22,375 nucleotides of DNA from a virus. The translations under genes and the position numbers were made by a program. Positions 7,219-16,000 of the stretch are shown here, piece by piece; positions within the stretch are counted from its first letter, which is position 1; each line of letters begins with the position of its first letter. Location of the stretch: the IMG/VR virus record IMGVR_UViG_3300035220_000374, positions 1 through 22,375 of that record; one strand, given 5' to 3'. The notes under the pieces were generated by a model. The model saw nothing but the letters and a program-made list of their open reading frames with translations, searched no databases and had not been told where the DNA came from.

Positions 7219-8271
7219 ATGGCAGTATATAGAATATTTCCCGAAAAAGATACCACAATATGGTCTGAACCTAACACTCTAGGTATTTACGGCAATGCTG
7301 GTCTAGACTCTGTAATAGAAATAGGAGGATACCCCGACTCTAATCTTACAGGAAGAACTCAGAGATCATTAATACAGTTCAAAAGCACAGACATTACGTC
7401 TACCCTAAACACTAAAGTTACCGGAAACTGGTCATCAAGCATACACTTATCCCTAGCAAGTGCTTCTGAAATACCTACATCCTACACTTTATTTGCATAC
7501 CCTGTAAGTCAATCTTGGACTAATGGTACCGGAAAAAGAGACGATAGTCCGCTAAACAAGACAGGCGTATCCTGGCAACATAGAGGAGCACAAGAAAATG
7601 CCTGGAATGCCCTAGGAGGAGACTTTATAACCTCAAGTGTATCCGGAAGTCAGACATTCAATCTCGACTCAGATTATGATGTAGATATAAATGTTACATC
7701 CATAGTTAACTCACATTACAGTAGTAGTATACCAAACTACGGAATGGTACTTAAACTAGAAGATACCTACGAAAACTATACTACTGCCAGTATTAACCTT
7801 AAATACTTCGGCAGCAATACCCATACAATATTTCCCCCATACTTAGAATTTAAATGGGACGACAGCATATATAGCTCTTCTCTTTCCGAGTTATCTACTG
7901 ATATAGCAACAGTGGGTATAAAGAACCATAAGGAAAAGTATACTGATTCTGACTCCGCAAGATTTAGATTATCAGCAAGACCTAAATATCCAATAAGAAG
8001 TTTTACTACATCATCTATATATTTAACTGAGTATAAACTACCATCTGCCTCATACTGGGGGATTAAAGATGAATATAGTGGAGAAATGATAGTAGATTTC
8101 GATACAACTTTTACAAAAGTAAGTGCAGATAACACAAGTAGTTATTTTGATGTCTATATGGACTCTCTCCAACCAGAAAGATTTTATAGGCTGTTAGTTA
8201 AAACTACTTTAAACGATAGCACTATTGTATTAGATGGTAATAATGTTTTCAAGGTAGTTAGACATGGTTAA
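7219..8271 (+). CDS. Baseplate/tail protein with DNRLRE-type (CBM96-like) N-terminal domain
   Basis: In this 350-aa protein the first about 212 residues look like a DNRLRE/CBM96-type beta-sandwich: FPEKDTTIW (7-15), the GLDSVIEIGG core (28-37), RSLIQF (49-54), SWTNGTGKRDD (99-109), TGVSWQHRG (115-123), AWNALGGDF (128-136) and NYGMVLKLED (173-182). Such domains occur in secreted and surface proteins, and some bind polysaccharide. The C-terminal 120 residues form a second domain with RFRLSARPKYPIRSF and LQPERFYRLLVKT, probably the baseplate-docking part. It begins one base after gp6 stops and precedes a large tail gene. The place suits T4 gp7/gp8, but I see no sequence likeness to those. A glycan-binding role is inference. 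Confidence 0.65.
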   Translation: MAVYRIFPEKDTTIWSEPNTLGIYGNAGLDSVIEIGGYPDSNLTGRTQRSLIQFKSTDITSTLNTKVTGNWSSSIHLSLASASEIPTSYTLFAYPVSQSWTNGTGKRDDSPLNKTGVSWQHRGAQENAWNALGGDFITSSVSGSQTFNLDSDYDVDINVTSIVNSHYSSSIPNYGMVLKLEDTYENYTTASINLKYFGSNTHTIFPPYLEFKWDDSIYSSSLSELSTDIATVGIKNHKEKYTDSDSARFRLSARPKYPIRSFTTSSIYLTEYKLPSASYWGIKDEYSGEMIVDFDTTFTKVSADNTSSYFDVYMDSLQPERFYRLLVKTTLNDSTIVLDGNNVFKVVRHG

Positions 8272-8602
8272 TGAAATAAAAATACAAAAGACTGTTTATA
8301 ATAAAGATCAATTTGACAAAGTAGTTGATAGATCTTTTAAAACATTTGCTCAACCTGAACCGGTTGAAGAGCAAACTTCTATTGAAGAATTTTTTAGCCT
8401 ATATGAACAGTTCTACTTTGAAATCCCTGTAGAAGGGGAATTAAACTCACATAGAGTTTTAGTAGAAAGAAGTTCTGAGTTAGTAGAGTTTGAAAAAAAT
8501 ACAGAAGATATACAGCCTTTATTAGATGAAATATCGATATTAAGAGAACAAATTTTAGAGTATCAACAGCAGCTAATTGCTGCAAACACACCTGAAGATT
8601 AG
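8264..8602 (+). CDS. Small coiled-coil virion-associated protein, unknown
   Basis: This 112-aa protein is acidic overall. The N-terminal half has KTVYNKDQFDKVVDRSFKTF (9-28) and an acidic loop, then FFSLYEQFYFEIPVEGE, a hydrophobic aromatic stretch. The C-terminus (about 83-107, LLDEISILREQILEYQQQ) is a short heptad-type coiled coil. It overlaps the upstream gene by eight bases and the downstream large gene by one (TAGTG), so it is locked into the baseplate operon. That spacing suggests a small adaptor or chaperone for one of the two neighbours. I recall similar small proteins at this place in other marine phages, with no assigned function. Confidence 0.6.
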   Translation: MVNEIKIQKTVYNKDQFDKVVDRSFKTFAQPEPVEEQTSIEEFFSLYEQFYFEIPVEGELNSHRVLVERSSELVEFEKNTEDIQPLLDEISILREQILEYQQQLIAANTPED

Positions 8603-11600
8603 TGGCTACGTACACATATAACATATCGGAAATACCCGCAGACTTTATTAACAAGGAGGTGTCTATTAATCAAAGTGATTCTAATTTAATAGAGTCTTTT
8701 GAAATTAATACTCAATTTAATCAATCAAAGCATAGAATTGACTTATTAGTATATTCACTTGATAACGTACTACAAGAACAAAATATAGGATATCAGAGAT
8801 ATAGTCAACTTCTCAACGCAGCAGGAGCCGGTAAAAGCGGAGCTTCTAATATAACTATAAATCCTAAAGAGGATATGTTATCTTTAGGGTATGAGAGCGG
8901 TGATGTTAGGTTACTATATACCTTTACTAATAACCTATTTACGGACGGTATTTTCGGTGGGGACTTATTCATAGAAAAAATATCTCCAGATGGAACAGAA
9001 ATAAGAGCTTTATCCACTAACTTAAAAGATAGTGAACTATTAAAGTATATTGAAGATATAAAATCTAAGTTAAATGACCCTACTCATTTTTCAGAATTTA
9101 AAATAAACTTCGGCAACGATATAAACACAGTAGGGTTAAATATAGATGTAGAGAAAACAGAAAAAGGTATTGCCGCAGTATTTAAACTCTACGAACCACT
9201 CCCTACAGATATTAATATTAACTCAGAGTTCACAGTTGAAGAGGTAATATCCAATAATGTAGCTTTTGAAATTGAGTCTTCTTATATTGAAGATGTAATT
9301 TCTGTAAAAAAATTAAAAGGTCCTAATTTTCAAATAGATCTAGCTGAAGACTCTAGCACATCTACAGAGTTCCTTAACTATAATGAACTTTTTAGCTACC
9401 CTATTAGTAGCTCTAATTTTAAACTACACTCTCTGTTAGGTGAAAAAGGAGCCAGTATTACCGTACAGTACAACGACTATAAAAACTTTATTCACTTTTC
9501 ATCAGCAGAAGAAAGAATAAGAAACTTTCACTATAAGCTAGCTCTTCTTGAATCATACGAGACTAATATAAACACTTTCACAAGTAACTCGATAGACGTA
9601 AACGATTCATCTGGAAGTGTAGTATACTATAATAACCTTATAAAAGGAGTTGTAAATAACTTTGACCATTATGATAGATTTCTTTATTATGGAAGCGGAT
9701 CCAACTCTTGGCCTAAATTAAACTCTAGTAGTCTCTACACTACGACATCCCCTACAGGATCAGACTGGTTCATCGACAATATTGCCTCAGCCTCAGTATA
9801 CGATAATACTAATTATGATATACTTATTAATACTATTCCTACATTTCTAAGAGAAGATAGTAATAACGAGAACTACTTAATGTTTGTTCATATGATTGCT
9901 CAACACTTTGACAACATATGGATATATATGAAAGCAATGTCAGACAGGTATGATAATGACAACAGACTAGACTACGGAATTGCTAAAGACATTGTAAGGA
10001 GTGCTATAGAATCTTACGGTATTAAATTATATAACAGTAATCACAATACAGGTAACTTATTTTCTATGCTAGTTGGAGAGACTCCATCTACCGGAAGTGA
10101 GTTGAATATTCTATCAATGTCAGTAGCTACATCTACCTCTTTTAATAGTGGATCTACAGGACTAGAATATTTACAACCAGTTGCAAAGCTAGACTACGAA
10201 AGAGAGGTACATAAGAGAATATACCATAACCTACCTTACCTTACCCAAACAAAAGGTACAGAGAGAGGTTTAAGAGCACTTATAAACTGTTTCGGTATAC
10301 CTGCAAACATGCTCTCTATTAAACAATACGGAGGAGCAGAAGTAGACTCAGACAGGTACTTTGGACCAGAATACTTTACCTCCTCTAGTGTATCTCAATC
10401 AATCGATACATCAGTTACCACCAGCGCCGAACCTAGCGGATCTACAAGGTATCACATTTCTCCAGCAGGTAAAGTAAGGCTTAATAATACAGGAAGTATT
10501 ATATCAGGTAGTACACTATCTAGGTATGTTTCGACTGTAAAAAATAAGAAAAGGTATTCTGACGATAGCCACCAAGTTCAGGTAGGGTTTAATATTGCAA
10601 GAGGAACTAATGAATTTATAGATTCAAAGGTATCTGGAAGCTTTGATATAGATAACTATATAGGTGATCCAAGAGAAGGTTCTTCTAAAAAGTACGAAAG
10701 TTTAAACTTACTAGGTAGAAATATTACAGATATGTCCTATACATGGGACGATATTTTTACAAAGTGGAATGAAGCAGATTGGGATTGGGATGATGCCTTA
10801 CAGTACGCTAGGAGCCCTAGGTCTTTTATTAGGCTATTAAACTTCTTCGACAGTTCTCTCTTTAGAATGATCAAAGATTTTGTCCCTGCAAGAACTAAAG
10901 TAGATACAGGTATCATAATCGAATCTCATAAACTTGCTAGAAGTAAAGCACAGCAAGTATCAGGAGTACTAAGTAATGAAACTATATCAGGGTCATTAAC
11001 AATTGGTGAACTAACAGGTACATCAGGAGGTTCTTATGAAAGTTCTCAAAGCTTTAACTACACTACTAATTATAGTCAATCTATAATGACACCTAGAGGT
11101 AGAGCTCCAAGGAATGTCACAGATGAAGCACCACAATTTACAGGAGAATTTAGCGGGTCTTTAATGATATCAACTGACGGAGAAGTAGGTAAAAACAATC
11201 CATTTGTAGGATCAGCTCAACCTATACTCACCTTCGACTTAACCTTATTTAACCTCTCCCTACCAATACCCCCAGCATGTATAGTAGCATTATCAGCATC
11301 ATACGTAGGAGAGTATTTTGAATTTTATGCTACAGGGAGTGAAGGTGATGCAATTAGCGGCTCTGTAGAAATGACCTACCCTATAAGTAGAGGCCCCTCT
11401 GTAACTAACCTGAACTTTTCTCACGATTTTGATACTTACGAGTTCTTCACAGTTCAAGCAGAGACTAGTTACTACGGCGGTGAGTTTAACGGATGGTATA
11501 GCGGACCTAATACAGGAAGTACTCTATTCTCTACTTCTTCTACCGTATCTATATATTATGAAGACGAACAAACAAGAGGAAATAAATATTACGCTATTTT

Positions 11601-11607
11601 TAATTAA
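8602..11607 (+). CDS. Large baseplate/tail protein with C-terminal InlB-repeat-like domain
   Basis: This 1001-aa protein starts at GTG on the last base of the upstream TAG. The N-terminal about 400 residues are mixed beta and coiled. The central part holds the recognisable tail signatures: IPTFLRED (about 411-418), an aromatic HFDNIWIYMKAM helix, LPYLTQTKGTERGLRALINC (about 543-562), and FFDSSLFRMIKDFVPARTKV (about 747-766). This 'TKGT-RGLRALIN' pattern is known to me from tail and baseplate proteins of the P2 gpI type and their marine phage relatives. Its size and place after gp25-gp6 suit the T4 gp7 wedge protein (about 1032 aa), but homology is not shown. The last about 100 residues (FNGWYSGP at 962-969, YYAIFN at the end) resemble InlB B-repeat or Listeria-Bacteroides repeat domains. 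No frameshift is seen. Confidence 0.65.
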   Translation: MATYTYNISEIPADFINKEVSINQSDSNLIESFEINTQFNQSKHRIDLLVYSLDNVLQEQNIGYQRYSQLLNAAGAGKSGASNITINPKEDMLSLGYESGDVRLLYTFTNNLFTDGIFGGDLFIEKISPDGTEIRALSTNLKDSELLKYIEDIKSKLNDPTHFSEFKINFGNDINTVGLNIDVEKTEKGIAAVFKLYEPLPTDININSEFTVEEVISNNVAFEIESSYIEDVISVKKLKGPNFQIDLAEDSSTSTEFLNYNELFSYPISSSNFKLHSLLGEKGASITVQYNDYKNFIHFSSAEERIRNFHYKLALLESYETNINTFTSNSIDVNDSSGSVVYYNNLIKGVVNNFDHYDRFLYYGSGSNSWPKLNSSSLYTTTSPTGSDWFIDNIASASVYDNTNYDILINTIPTFLREDSNNENYLMFVHMIAQHFDNIWIYMKAMSDRYDNDNRLDYGIAKDIVRSAIESYGIKLYNSNHNTGNLFSMLVGETPSTGSELNILSMSVATSTSFNSGSTGLEYLQPVAKLDYEREVHKRIYHNLPYLTQTKGTERGLRALINCFGIPANMLSIKQYGGAEVDSDRYFGPEYFTSSSVSQSIDTSVTTSAEPSGSTRYHISPAGKVRLNNTGSIISGSTLSRYVSTVKNKKRYSDDSHQVQVGFNIARGTNEFIDSKVSGSFDIDNYIGDPREGSSKKYESLNLLGRNITDMSYTWDDIFTKWNEADWDWDDALQYARSPRSFIRLLNFFDSSLFRMIKDFVPARTKVDTGIIIESHKLARSKAQQVSGVLSNETISGSLTIGELTGTSGGSYESSQSFNYTTNYSQSIMTPRGRAPRNVTDEAPQFTGEFSGSLMISTDGEVGKNNPFVGSAQPILTFDLTLFNLSLPIPPACIVALSASYVGEYFEFYATGSEGDAISGSVEMTYPISRGPSVTNLNFSHDFDTYEFFTVQAETSYYGGEFNGWYSGPNTGSTLFSTSSTVSIYYEDEQTRGNKYYAIFN

Positions 11608-11609
11608 AG

Positions 11610-12566
11610 ATGACACTACAAGAATTCATAGCACAGAGACCACAATCTTACGGATCAGGTAACGCAAACCTACTCTACAGTAGTAGTGTATCCGGTTCTG
11701 GAAACACACCAGTACCTCCATTTCACCTACAGGGGTTAACAATCCCCTTCACAAGCCAAGAAGGGACTAATGTCGCAGCAGCATTTAAAGAGCTTACTAA
11801 CATAAATTTTGATTATACTACAGGTACAGTTGAAGCAAAAATTACCGGAAGGCAAAAGAGAAACCAATATTTCTATTTCACTTTTGAAGAAGTAATAGTA
11901 AACCAGCTCCCAACAGAAATAGGAGGAAATCCAATCCACGGTGATAGTGAGTTTGTATTTACACCCTATGTTACTTTAGATTTTAATAATAATGACTACA
12001 ATCCTCTTATTAATAATAGCGAAGGTAGTAAAAGAAACTCAACAGTTCAGAAAGTAGATAGGTTTGCTGATGCAGTTAACCCTACAAATTTGGTAGCCAT
12101 CTTATCTCAATCAGCAGAATCTGCTGAACTACAGAACTGTGCGTATTCTAAGACTGGTTTAATTAGCGGTAGATACAATGGCTCCAAGAATACTGCAGCA
12201 GGATCAACACATCTAGCTAATAAAGCACTGCTTACCAGCTACGTAACATCAAATGCCATTGCCGGTAATAATCCTGCACAAGCATATAAAGTATTTGAAG
12301 GTAGTACACACAGTGATGACGCAGATACTTCAACAATAAAACAGATAAATCAATCTGATAGAAAAATTACTAAAGTGTTTTTTCAATCTGAAATATCTGG
12401 TAGCCATCCTACTAAATCATTTCCTAACTTCCCTAGCTTAACTACCTTAGTTTTTACAGAAGAAGGAAACTCACTGATTAGTTTAGTAAAATCAAAAGTT
12501 TACTCGATTGATAAAGGACAAGTTTTTACAACAAATCAACTAGGCGAAGTAACTTTAGTTGAATAA
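11610..12566 (+). CDS. Putative tail-fibre or virion surface protein, unknown
   Basis: This 318-aa protein is rich in Asn, Ser, Thr and Gly. It opens with TLQEFIAQRPQSYGSGNAN and a Ser/Gly linker (about 27-37). A beta-rich part follows with TGTVEAKITGRQKRNQYFYF, then an Asn-rich loop (about 127-142) and an Ala/Asn/Ser-rich middle. The end reads GQVFTTNQLGEVTLVE. Composition and place, between the large tail protein and the fibre genes, suggest a virion protein exposed on the tail. No known domain is recognised. It begins three bases after the upstream stop (TAAAGATG). The gene is followed by a 42-base AT-rich gap. Confidence 0.55.
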   Translation: MTLQEFIAQRPQSYGSGNANLLYSSSVSGSGNTPVPPFHLQGLTIPFTSQEGTNVAAAFKELTNINFDYTTGTVEAKITGRQKRNQYFYFTFEEVIVNQLPTEIGGNPIHGDSEFVFTPYVTLDFNNNDYNPLINNSEGSKRNSTVQKVDRFADAVNPTNLVAILSQSAESAELQNCAYSKTGLISGRYNGSKNTAAGSTHLANKALLTSYVTSNAIAGNNPAQAYKVFEGSTHSDDADTSTIKQINQSDRKITKVFFQSEISGSHPTKSFPNFPSLTTLVFTEEGNSLISLVKSKVYSIDKGQVFTTNQLGEVTLVE

Positions 12567-12608
12567 AATAGTTAATTAACATATATTTATATAAAACACA
12601 TTTAGAAA
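12567..12608 (+). promoter_or_regulatory. AT-rich intergenic gap with possible promoter
   Basis: This is one of the few true gaps in the gene run. It contains a perfect 10-base palindrome GTTAATTAAC (12571-12580), then TATTTATA (12584-12591) running into TATATAAAA. TATTTATA is the reverse complement of the T4 late octamer. No GC-rich hairpin is present. A promoter for the fibre genes that follow would make sense, but the sequence alone does not show its direction. Confidence 0.25.
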
Positions 12609-13265
12609 ATGGGATATTTAGACAATTCGATCGTGACTGTGGATGCGATCCTAACAAAAAAAGGAAGAGAGCTATTAGCTCGAGGGGATGGCTCTTTTAA
12701 AATCACTCAATTTGCCCTAGGCGATGATGAGATTGACTACACCTTATACAATCCACAACATCCCTCAGGTTCTGCTCTATACGGAGAAGCAATAGAAAAC
12801 ATGCCACTCTTGGAAGCTTTCCCTGATGAGACTCAAATAATGAAGTATAAGCTTACAACTCTACCTAGAGGAACCTCTAAACTACCAGTACTTGATATAG
12901 GATATTCCTCTATCGTACTTAAACAAGGAGCCTCAGTAGCTGTTACCCCTCAGACATTAAACTACTTAGGAGCAACTTCTATATTCGAAACAGATGGCTA
13001 TACTGCAACACTTGCGGATGTAAGAACTCTTAACTCTTTTTCTGGAGTAGGAATTAATACAGAGGATGCAGAAAGGTTAAACACCTCTACTACTGTAGGT
13101 ACAAATGTATCTAAAACAGTAATAGGGACTACAATCAACCTTACAGCGACATCAGTAAACACTCTATTCGGGAGTAGAACAACTTTACAGACAACACTAA
13201 CCGTGATAGGAAGAGGATCCGGAGCAAGATTAACAATTCCAATAACAATAACTAAAACTACATAA
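12609..13265 (+). CDS. Conserved virion structural protein, unknown
   Basis: In this 218-aa protein the first about 100 residues look well conserved in style: GYLDNSIVTVDAILTKKGRE (2-21), LLARGDGSFKITQFALGDDE, IDYTLYNPQHPSGSALYGEA and LEAFPDETQ. I recall similar N-termini in other marine phage genomes annotated only as structural. The C-terminal half is Thr/Val-rich and beta, with a hydrophobic strand pattern ending LTIPITITKTT, like an Ig-type domain. It starts a new block after a 42-base gap and is followed at two bases by the paralogous pair, so it is probably part of the same fibre or neck-decoration complex. No enzyme motif is seen. Confidence 0.6.
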   Translation: MGYLDNSIVTVDAILTKKGRELLARGDGSFKITQFALGDDEIDYTLYNPQHPSGSALYGEAIENMPLLEAFPDETQIMKYKLTTLPRGTSKLPVLDIGYSSIVLKQGASVAVTPQTLNYLGATSIFETDGYTATLADVRTLNSFSGVGINTEDAERLNTSTTVGTNVSKTVIGTTINLTATSVNTLFGSRTTLQTTLTVIGRGSGARLTIPITITKTT

Positions 13266-13267
13266 TT

Positions 13268-14290
13268 ATGTCATACAAAAGATTTGATACAGAAGATGTA
13301 GTAGTTAGTGCTGAGTCAGTAACATCCCCGGTATGGACAGGAGACGTAACTACTCTTAACACGTTTTTTACTTCATCAACACAGATAGGTGGAACCTCTG
13401 CTGACTACTATTACGATATTTACCAGACAGGGTCTACCCTTAGTACCTCTAGAGTCCAGTTTAGTGTAGCATATGCAGATAAACAAGGAAGCGGATCTCT
13501 CTACTACAATGCAAACGTAGCAGGTAAGTCACCTTCATCTACAGTATATGGACAATATAGAAACCTTGTTCTAGGGACTGAAGAAGAAGAATTTACTTTT
13601 GGTAGCATTACATCTGAACACTTCTATGCTATAACAATTGATAGAGCTAGGTATAAAGAAAAACTTTTACCTGGAACATTAGAATTTAAACTTCACGTAT
13701 CTTCAAGCGGAGCAGAGATAACTTTGACTGACGACAGTCAAGTTGTTAGTACTACTACGTTTTCTGATGCAGGAAGAGTATACGAATTAGTATCCGGGTC
13801 ACTAGGAAGTGTCTATACTGGATTGCAAACAAACGGGTATACAAATGGATCTGGGTCCTACGGAAAATTACTTCCAGATATTGGAGTAATATTAATTAAT
13901 GCAAAAGCACTAGATGGTAATACCGCACAAGGAGGTCTTGCACTTAATACAAATAGAAGTGCAAATACTGCCGGAGGTAATATGAGTACTTTTTATAACC
14001 TACTAACACTGAGCGGAAGCTTTAGAGTTCAATCTGAAGAAACTATTACATCAAATTTTGTTTTTGTAAGAGCGCGTAATGCTGAATTTAATTACTCTAC
14101 CAATCCATCACTAATTACAGGATCTGGGGAGATTAGACATAACGTAATGATTGACACACCTCAATCATATATTACAGCTGTTGGTCTTTATAATGATAAT
14201 AATGATTTACTAGCAGTAGCAAAATTATCTAGACCACTACTAAAAGATTTTTCAAAAGAATCTCTAGTACGAATCAAGTTAGATTACTAA
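13268..14290 (+). CDS. Tail/fibre structural protein, first of a paralogous pair
   Basis: This 340-aa protein has a Ser/Gly/Thr/Tyr-rich beta body without a known domain. It pairs with the next gene. Both open with a basic-aromatic then Asp-Val pattern (YKRFDTEDVVV here, YKKLNRQDVYV there), both carry a PGT motif after an I-x-I-x-R strand, and both end with a shared module of about 88 residues (from about 253): EFNYSTNPSLITGSG and ITAVGLYNDNNDLLAVAKL, then a final short strand IKLDY. The conserved end probably mediates assembly or docking, and the variable middle faces outward; this is inference. The gene lies two bases after its upstream neighbour and three before its paralogue. Confidence 0.6.
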   Translation: MSYKRFDTEDVVVSAESVTSPVWTGDVTTLNTFFTSSTQIGGTSADYYYDIYQTGSTLSTSRVQFSVAYADKQGSGSLYYNANVAGKSPSSTVYGQYRNLVLGTEEEEFTFGSITSEHFYAITIDRARYKEKLLPGTLEFKLHVSSSGAEITLTDDSQVVSTTTFSDAGRVYELVSGSLGSVYTGLQTNGYTNGSGSYGKLLPDIGVILINAKALDGNTAQGGLALNTNRSANTAGGNMSTFYNLLTLSGSFRVQSEETITSNFVFVRARNAEFNYSTNPSLITGSGEIRHNVMIDTPQSYITAVGLYNDNNDLLAVAKLSRPLLKDFSKESLVRIKLDY

Positions 14291-14293
14291 TGA

Positions 14294-15328
14294 ATGGGTG
14301 CATACAAAAAATTAAATCGCCAGGATGTATACGTAACTGACTATGTAGCTAAGAAACACTGGTATGCAACAGGAAGCTACATTTCAGACTATGGTATAGA
14401 AACCTTAAGAGGCTTCTCTGGCTCAACCCCGGGGTACCCCTACCCATCTGACTATAGAAATAACCGTTATGAAAAATTAGTATATAATAGTACTCACCAA
14501 AACTTCTATAGCAATACATCTGGTTCTGTTGACGGGTATACAACCTATTCAGGCTCTTTTAATATATCACCTACTACTACTTTAAGTTTATCGAGATCTA
14601 GATACGAAACAAATGAAGTTGGTATTATATCGATACCTAGAGATGTTATGGGAACAGGGATAGAACCAGGTACAGTGCACATAGAGCATTTTACTGAATC
14701 AGTAGATAAGTACTGTACTGACGCATACGTTAGTGATGAAAATACCGGTGCAAATCTTTTTTTTGAAGATATAAAATACTGGTATAACTCTAAACCGGTT
14801 GATACCGGAGATTACCTAGTTAGCGAAAGTAACTATATTGATGAATCAACGGTTGAATATACGGATGTTACTACAGGATCTATGCAACATATTCCTATAA
14901 TTGACGACGGTGAAGGAAGATTATTAATATCAGGTTCCGATAGTATATTTACACTCCCTGCTAGATATGTAGGAGATGTGATATATAACCAGGGCTTAAT
15001 GATTTTCAATGACGAAGTATTAGCTAGGTATTATTCTACCTATTCAAGACATAAAGTTACCTGGAAATCAAAACAACCTATTTATACATATAACATACAC
15101 TGTACGGTAAAAGAGACTGAGCTAAACCACACCTTTAACCCATCAGCATTAACCGGTTCTGATAATACCGTTAGAGATAATATCTCAGGTAGCACATTCA
15201 GACCGTATATATCCGCTGTTGGGCTATATAATGAAAGCAATGAATTAATTGCAGTAGGAAAGTTAAACAGGCCAATACCAAAATCAGAGAATGTTGATAT
15301 GACATTCGCAATTAAAATAGATATATAA
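14294..15328 (+). CDS. Tail/fibre structural protein, second of a paralogous pair
   Basis: This 344-aa protein is a diverged paralogue of the gene before it. The shared C-terminal module runs from about residue 257 with ELNHTFNPSALTGSD, ISAVGLYNESNELIAVGKLN and the final IKIDI. Its middle is Tyr- and Ser-rich, with IISIPRDVMGTGIEPGTVHI (residues about 110-129) and YVGDVIYNQGLMIFND (about 226-241). The 'IPR...PGT' and 'G-x-I-x-x-N-x-G' pattern is familiar from virion proteins of large marine phages. Tandem paralogues in a tail region usually form hetero-oligomeric fibres or neck structures. The start chosen (ATG, MGAYKK) lies three bases after the upstream stop. The last base of its stop is the A of the next ATG. 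Confidence 0.6.
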   Translation: MGAYKKLNRQDVYVTDYVAKKHWYATGSYISDYGIETLRGFSGSTPGYPYPSDYRNNRYEKLVYNSTHQNFYSNTSGSVDGYTTYSGSFNISPTTTLSLSRSRYETNEVGIISIPRDVMGTGIEPGTVHIEHFTESVDKYCTDAYVSDENTGANLFFEDIKYWYNSKPVDTGDYLVSESNYIDESTVEYTDVTTGSMQHIPIIDDGEGRLLISGSDSIFTLPARYVGDVIYNQGLMIFNDEVLARYYSTYSRHKVTWKSKQPIYTYNIHCTVKETELNHTFNPSALTGSDNTVRDNISGSTFRPYISAVGLYNESNELIAVGKLNRPIPKSENVDMTFAIKIDI

Positions 15329-15999
15329 TGTCAACAATAACGTTTAGAGCAAATAAAAATGAAGCATTAACTTATTCAGAAATGGATAAGAATTTTGGTT
15401 CTTTTTTCTATTCAAGTTCTCTGTCTGGAAACGGACAAAATTTACAACTTCATTATTCTAGTAGTCAGAACGTACCTATAAATTCAGGTTCTGTGTCTTA
15501 CTCACTAATAAAAGGTTTACAGGATGCAGGTCAAAATAGACGTATCGCAGCTTTTTCTGGATCTTCTACAATTATAACAGCAGCTGGATTAGTTGTAGAT
15601 GAAAGTGGAAGTGTGGGAATAAAGGTAAATGAATCTGGGTCCTCTCTACCACTCTCTTACGCATTAGATGTTTCAGGGAGTATAAGAGCATCAGGAACTG
15701 TTCTACAAGCTTCTGATGAAAGATTAAAAGAAAATATTTATACTATAGATAACGCCTCCGATAGACTGGATGCTATTGATGGAGTCTACTTCAATTGGAA
15801 GGAAAAAGAAGAAAGAAGAATAGGAGTAATTGCACAACAAGTACAGAAAGTCCTTCCAGAAGTTGTCTCAGAAGATAATAAAGGCTATCTTAATGTAGAC
15901 TACGGTGGTCTGGTTCCATTATTAATTGAAACCATAAAGGAACATAAGAGTATAATAAACGATTTAGAGAAAAGAATTTCTCAATTAGAAGATAAGTAA
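15328..15999 (+). CDS. Short tail fibre with self-cleaving S74 intramolecular chaperone
   Basis: This 223-aa protein has three parts. The N-terminus TITFRANKNEALTYSEMDKN (3-22) then FFYSSSLSG is shared with the next gene and is probably the particle-docking motif. A short Ser/Gly-rich beta segment follows, ending LDVSGSIRASGTVLQ. The C-terminal 95 residues are an S74 (endosialidase-type) chaperone: SDERLKEN (129-136), VYFNWKEKEERRIGVIAQQV (153-172), LPEVV (176-180), then a coiled coil. In this family Ser and Lys of S-DERL-K form the catalytic dyad; here S129 and K134. Cleavage after A128 would release the chaperone once the trimer has folded. The mature fibre would be only about 128 aa per chain, unusually short. 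Confidence 0.85.
   Translation: MSTITFRANKNEALTYSEMDKNFGSFFYSSSLSGNGQNLQLHYSSSQNVPINSGSVSYSLIKGLQDAGQNRRIAAFSGSSTIITAAGLVVDESGSVGIKVNESGSSLPLSYALDVSGSIRASGTVLQASDERLKENIYTIDNASDRLDAIDGVYFNWKEKEERRIGVIAQQVQKVLPEVVSEDNKGYLNVDYGGLVPLLIETIKEHKSIINDLEKRISQLEDK
15712..15729 (+). other. S74 autocleavage motif SDERLK in the first fibre gene
   Basis: These codons encode S129-D-E-R-L-K134, the intact Ser/Lys dyad of the S74 chaperone. The predicted cut is just before S129. Confidence 0.75.
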
Positions 16000-16000
16000 A

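Noticed and set aside
11429-11662. Plus-strand 77-aa frame across the junction of the 1001-aa gene and the next gene, as a possible frameshift extension
   Set aside because: The large protein ends naturally at a domain boundary (YYAIFN) and the next gene has its own ATG three bases on. No slippery heptamer with a supporting structure was seen.
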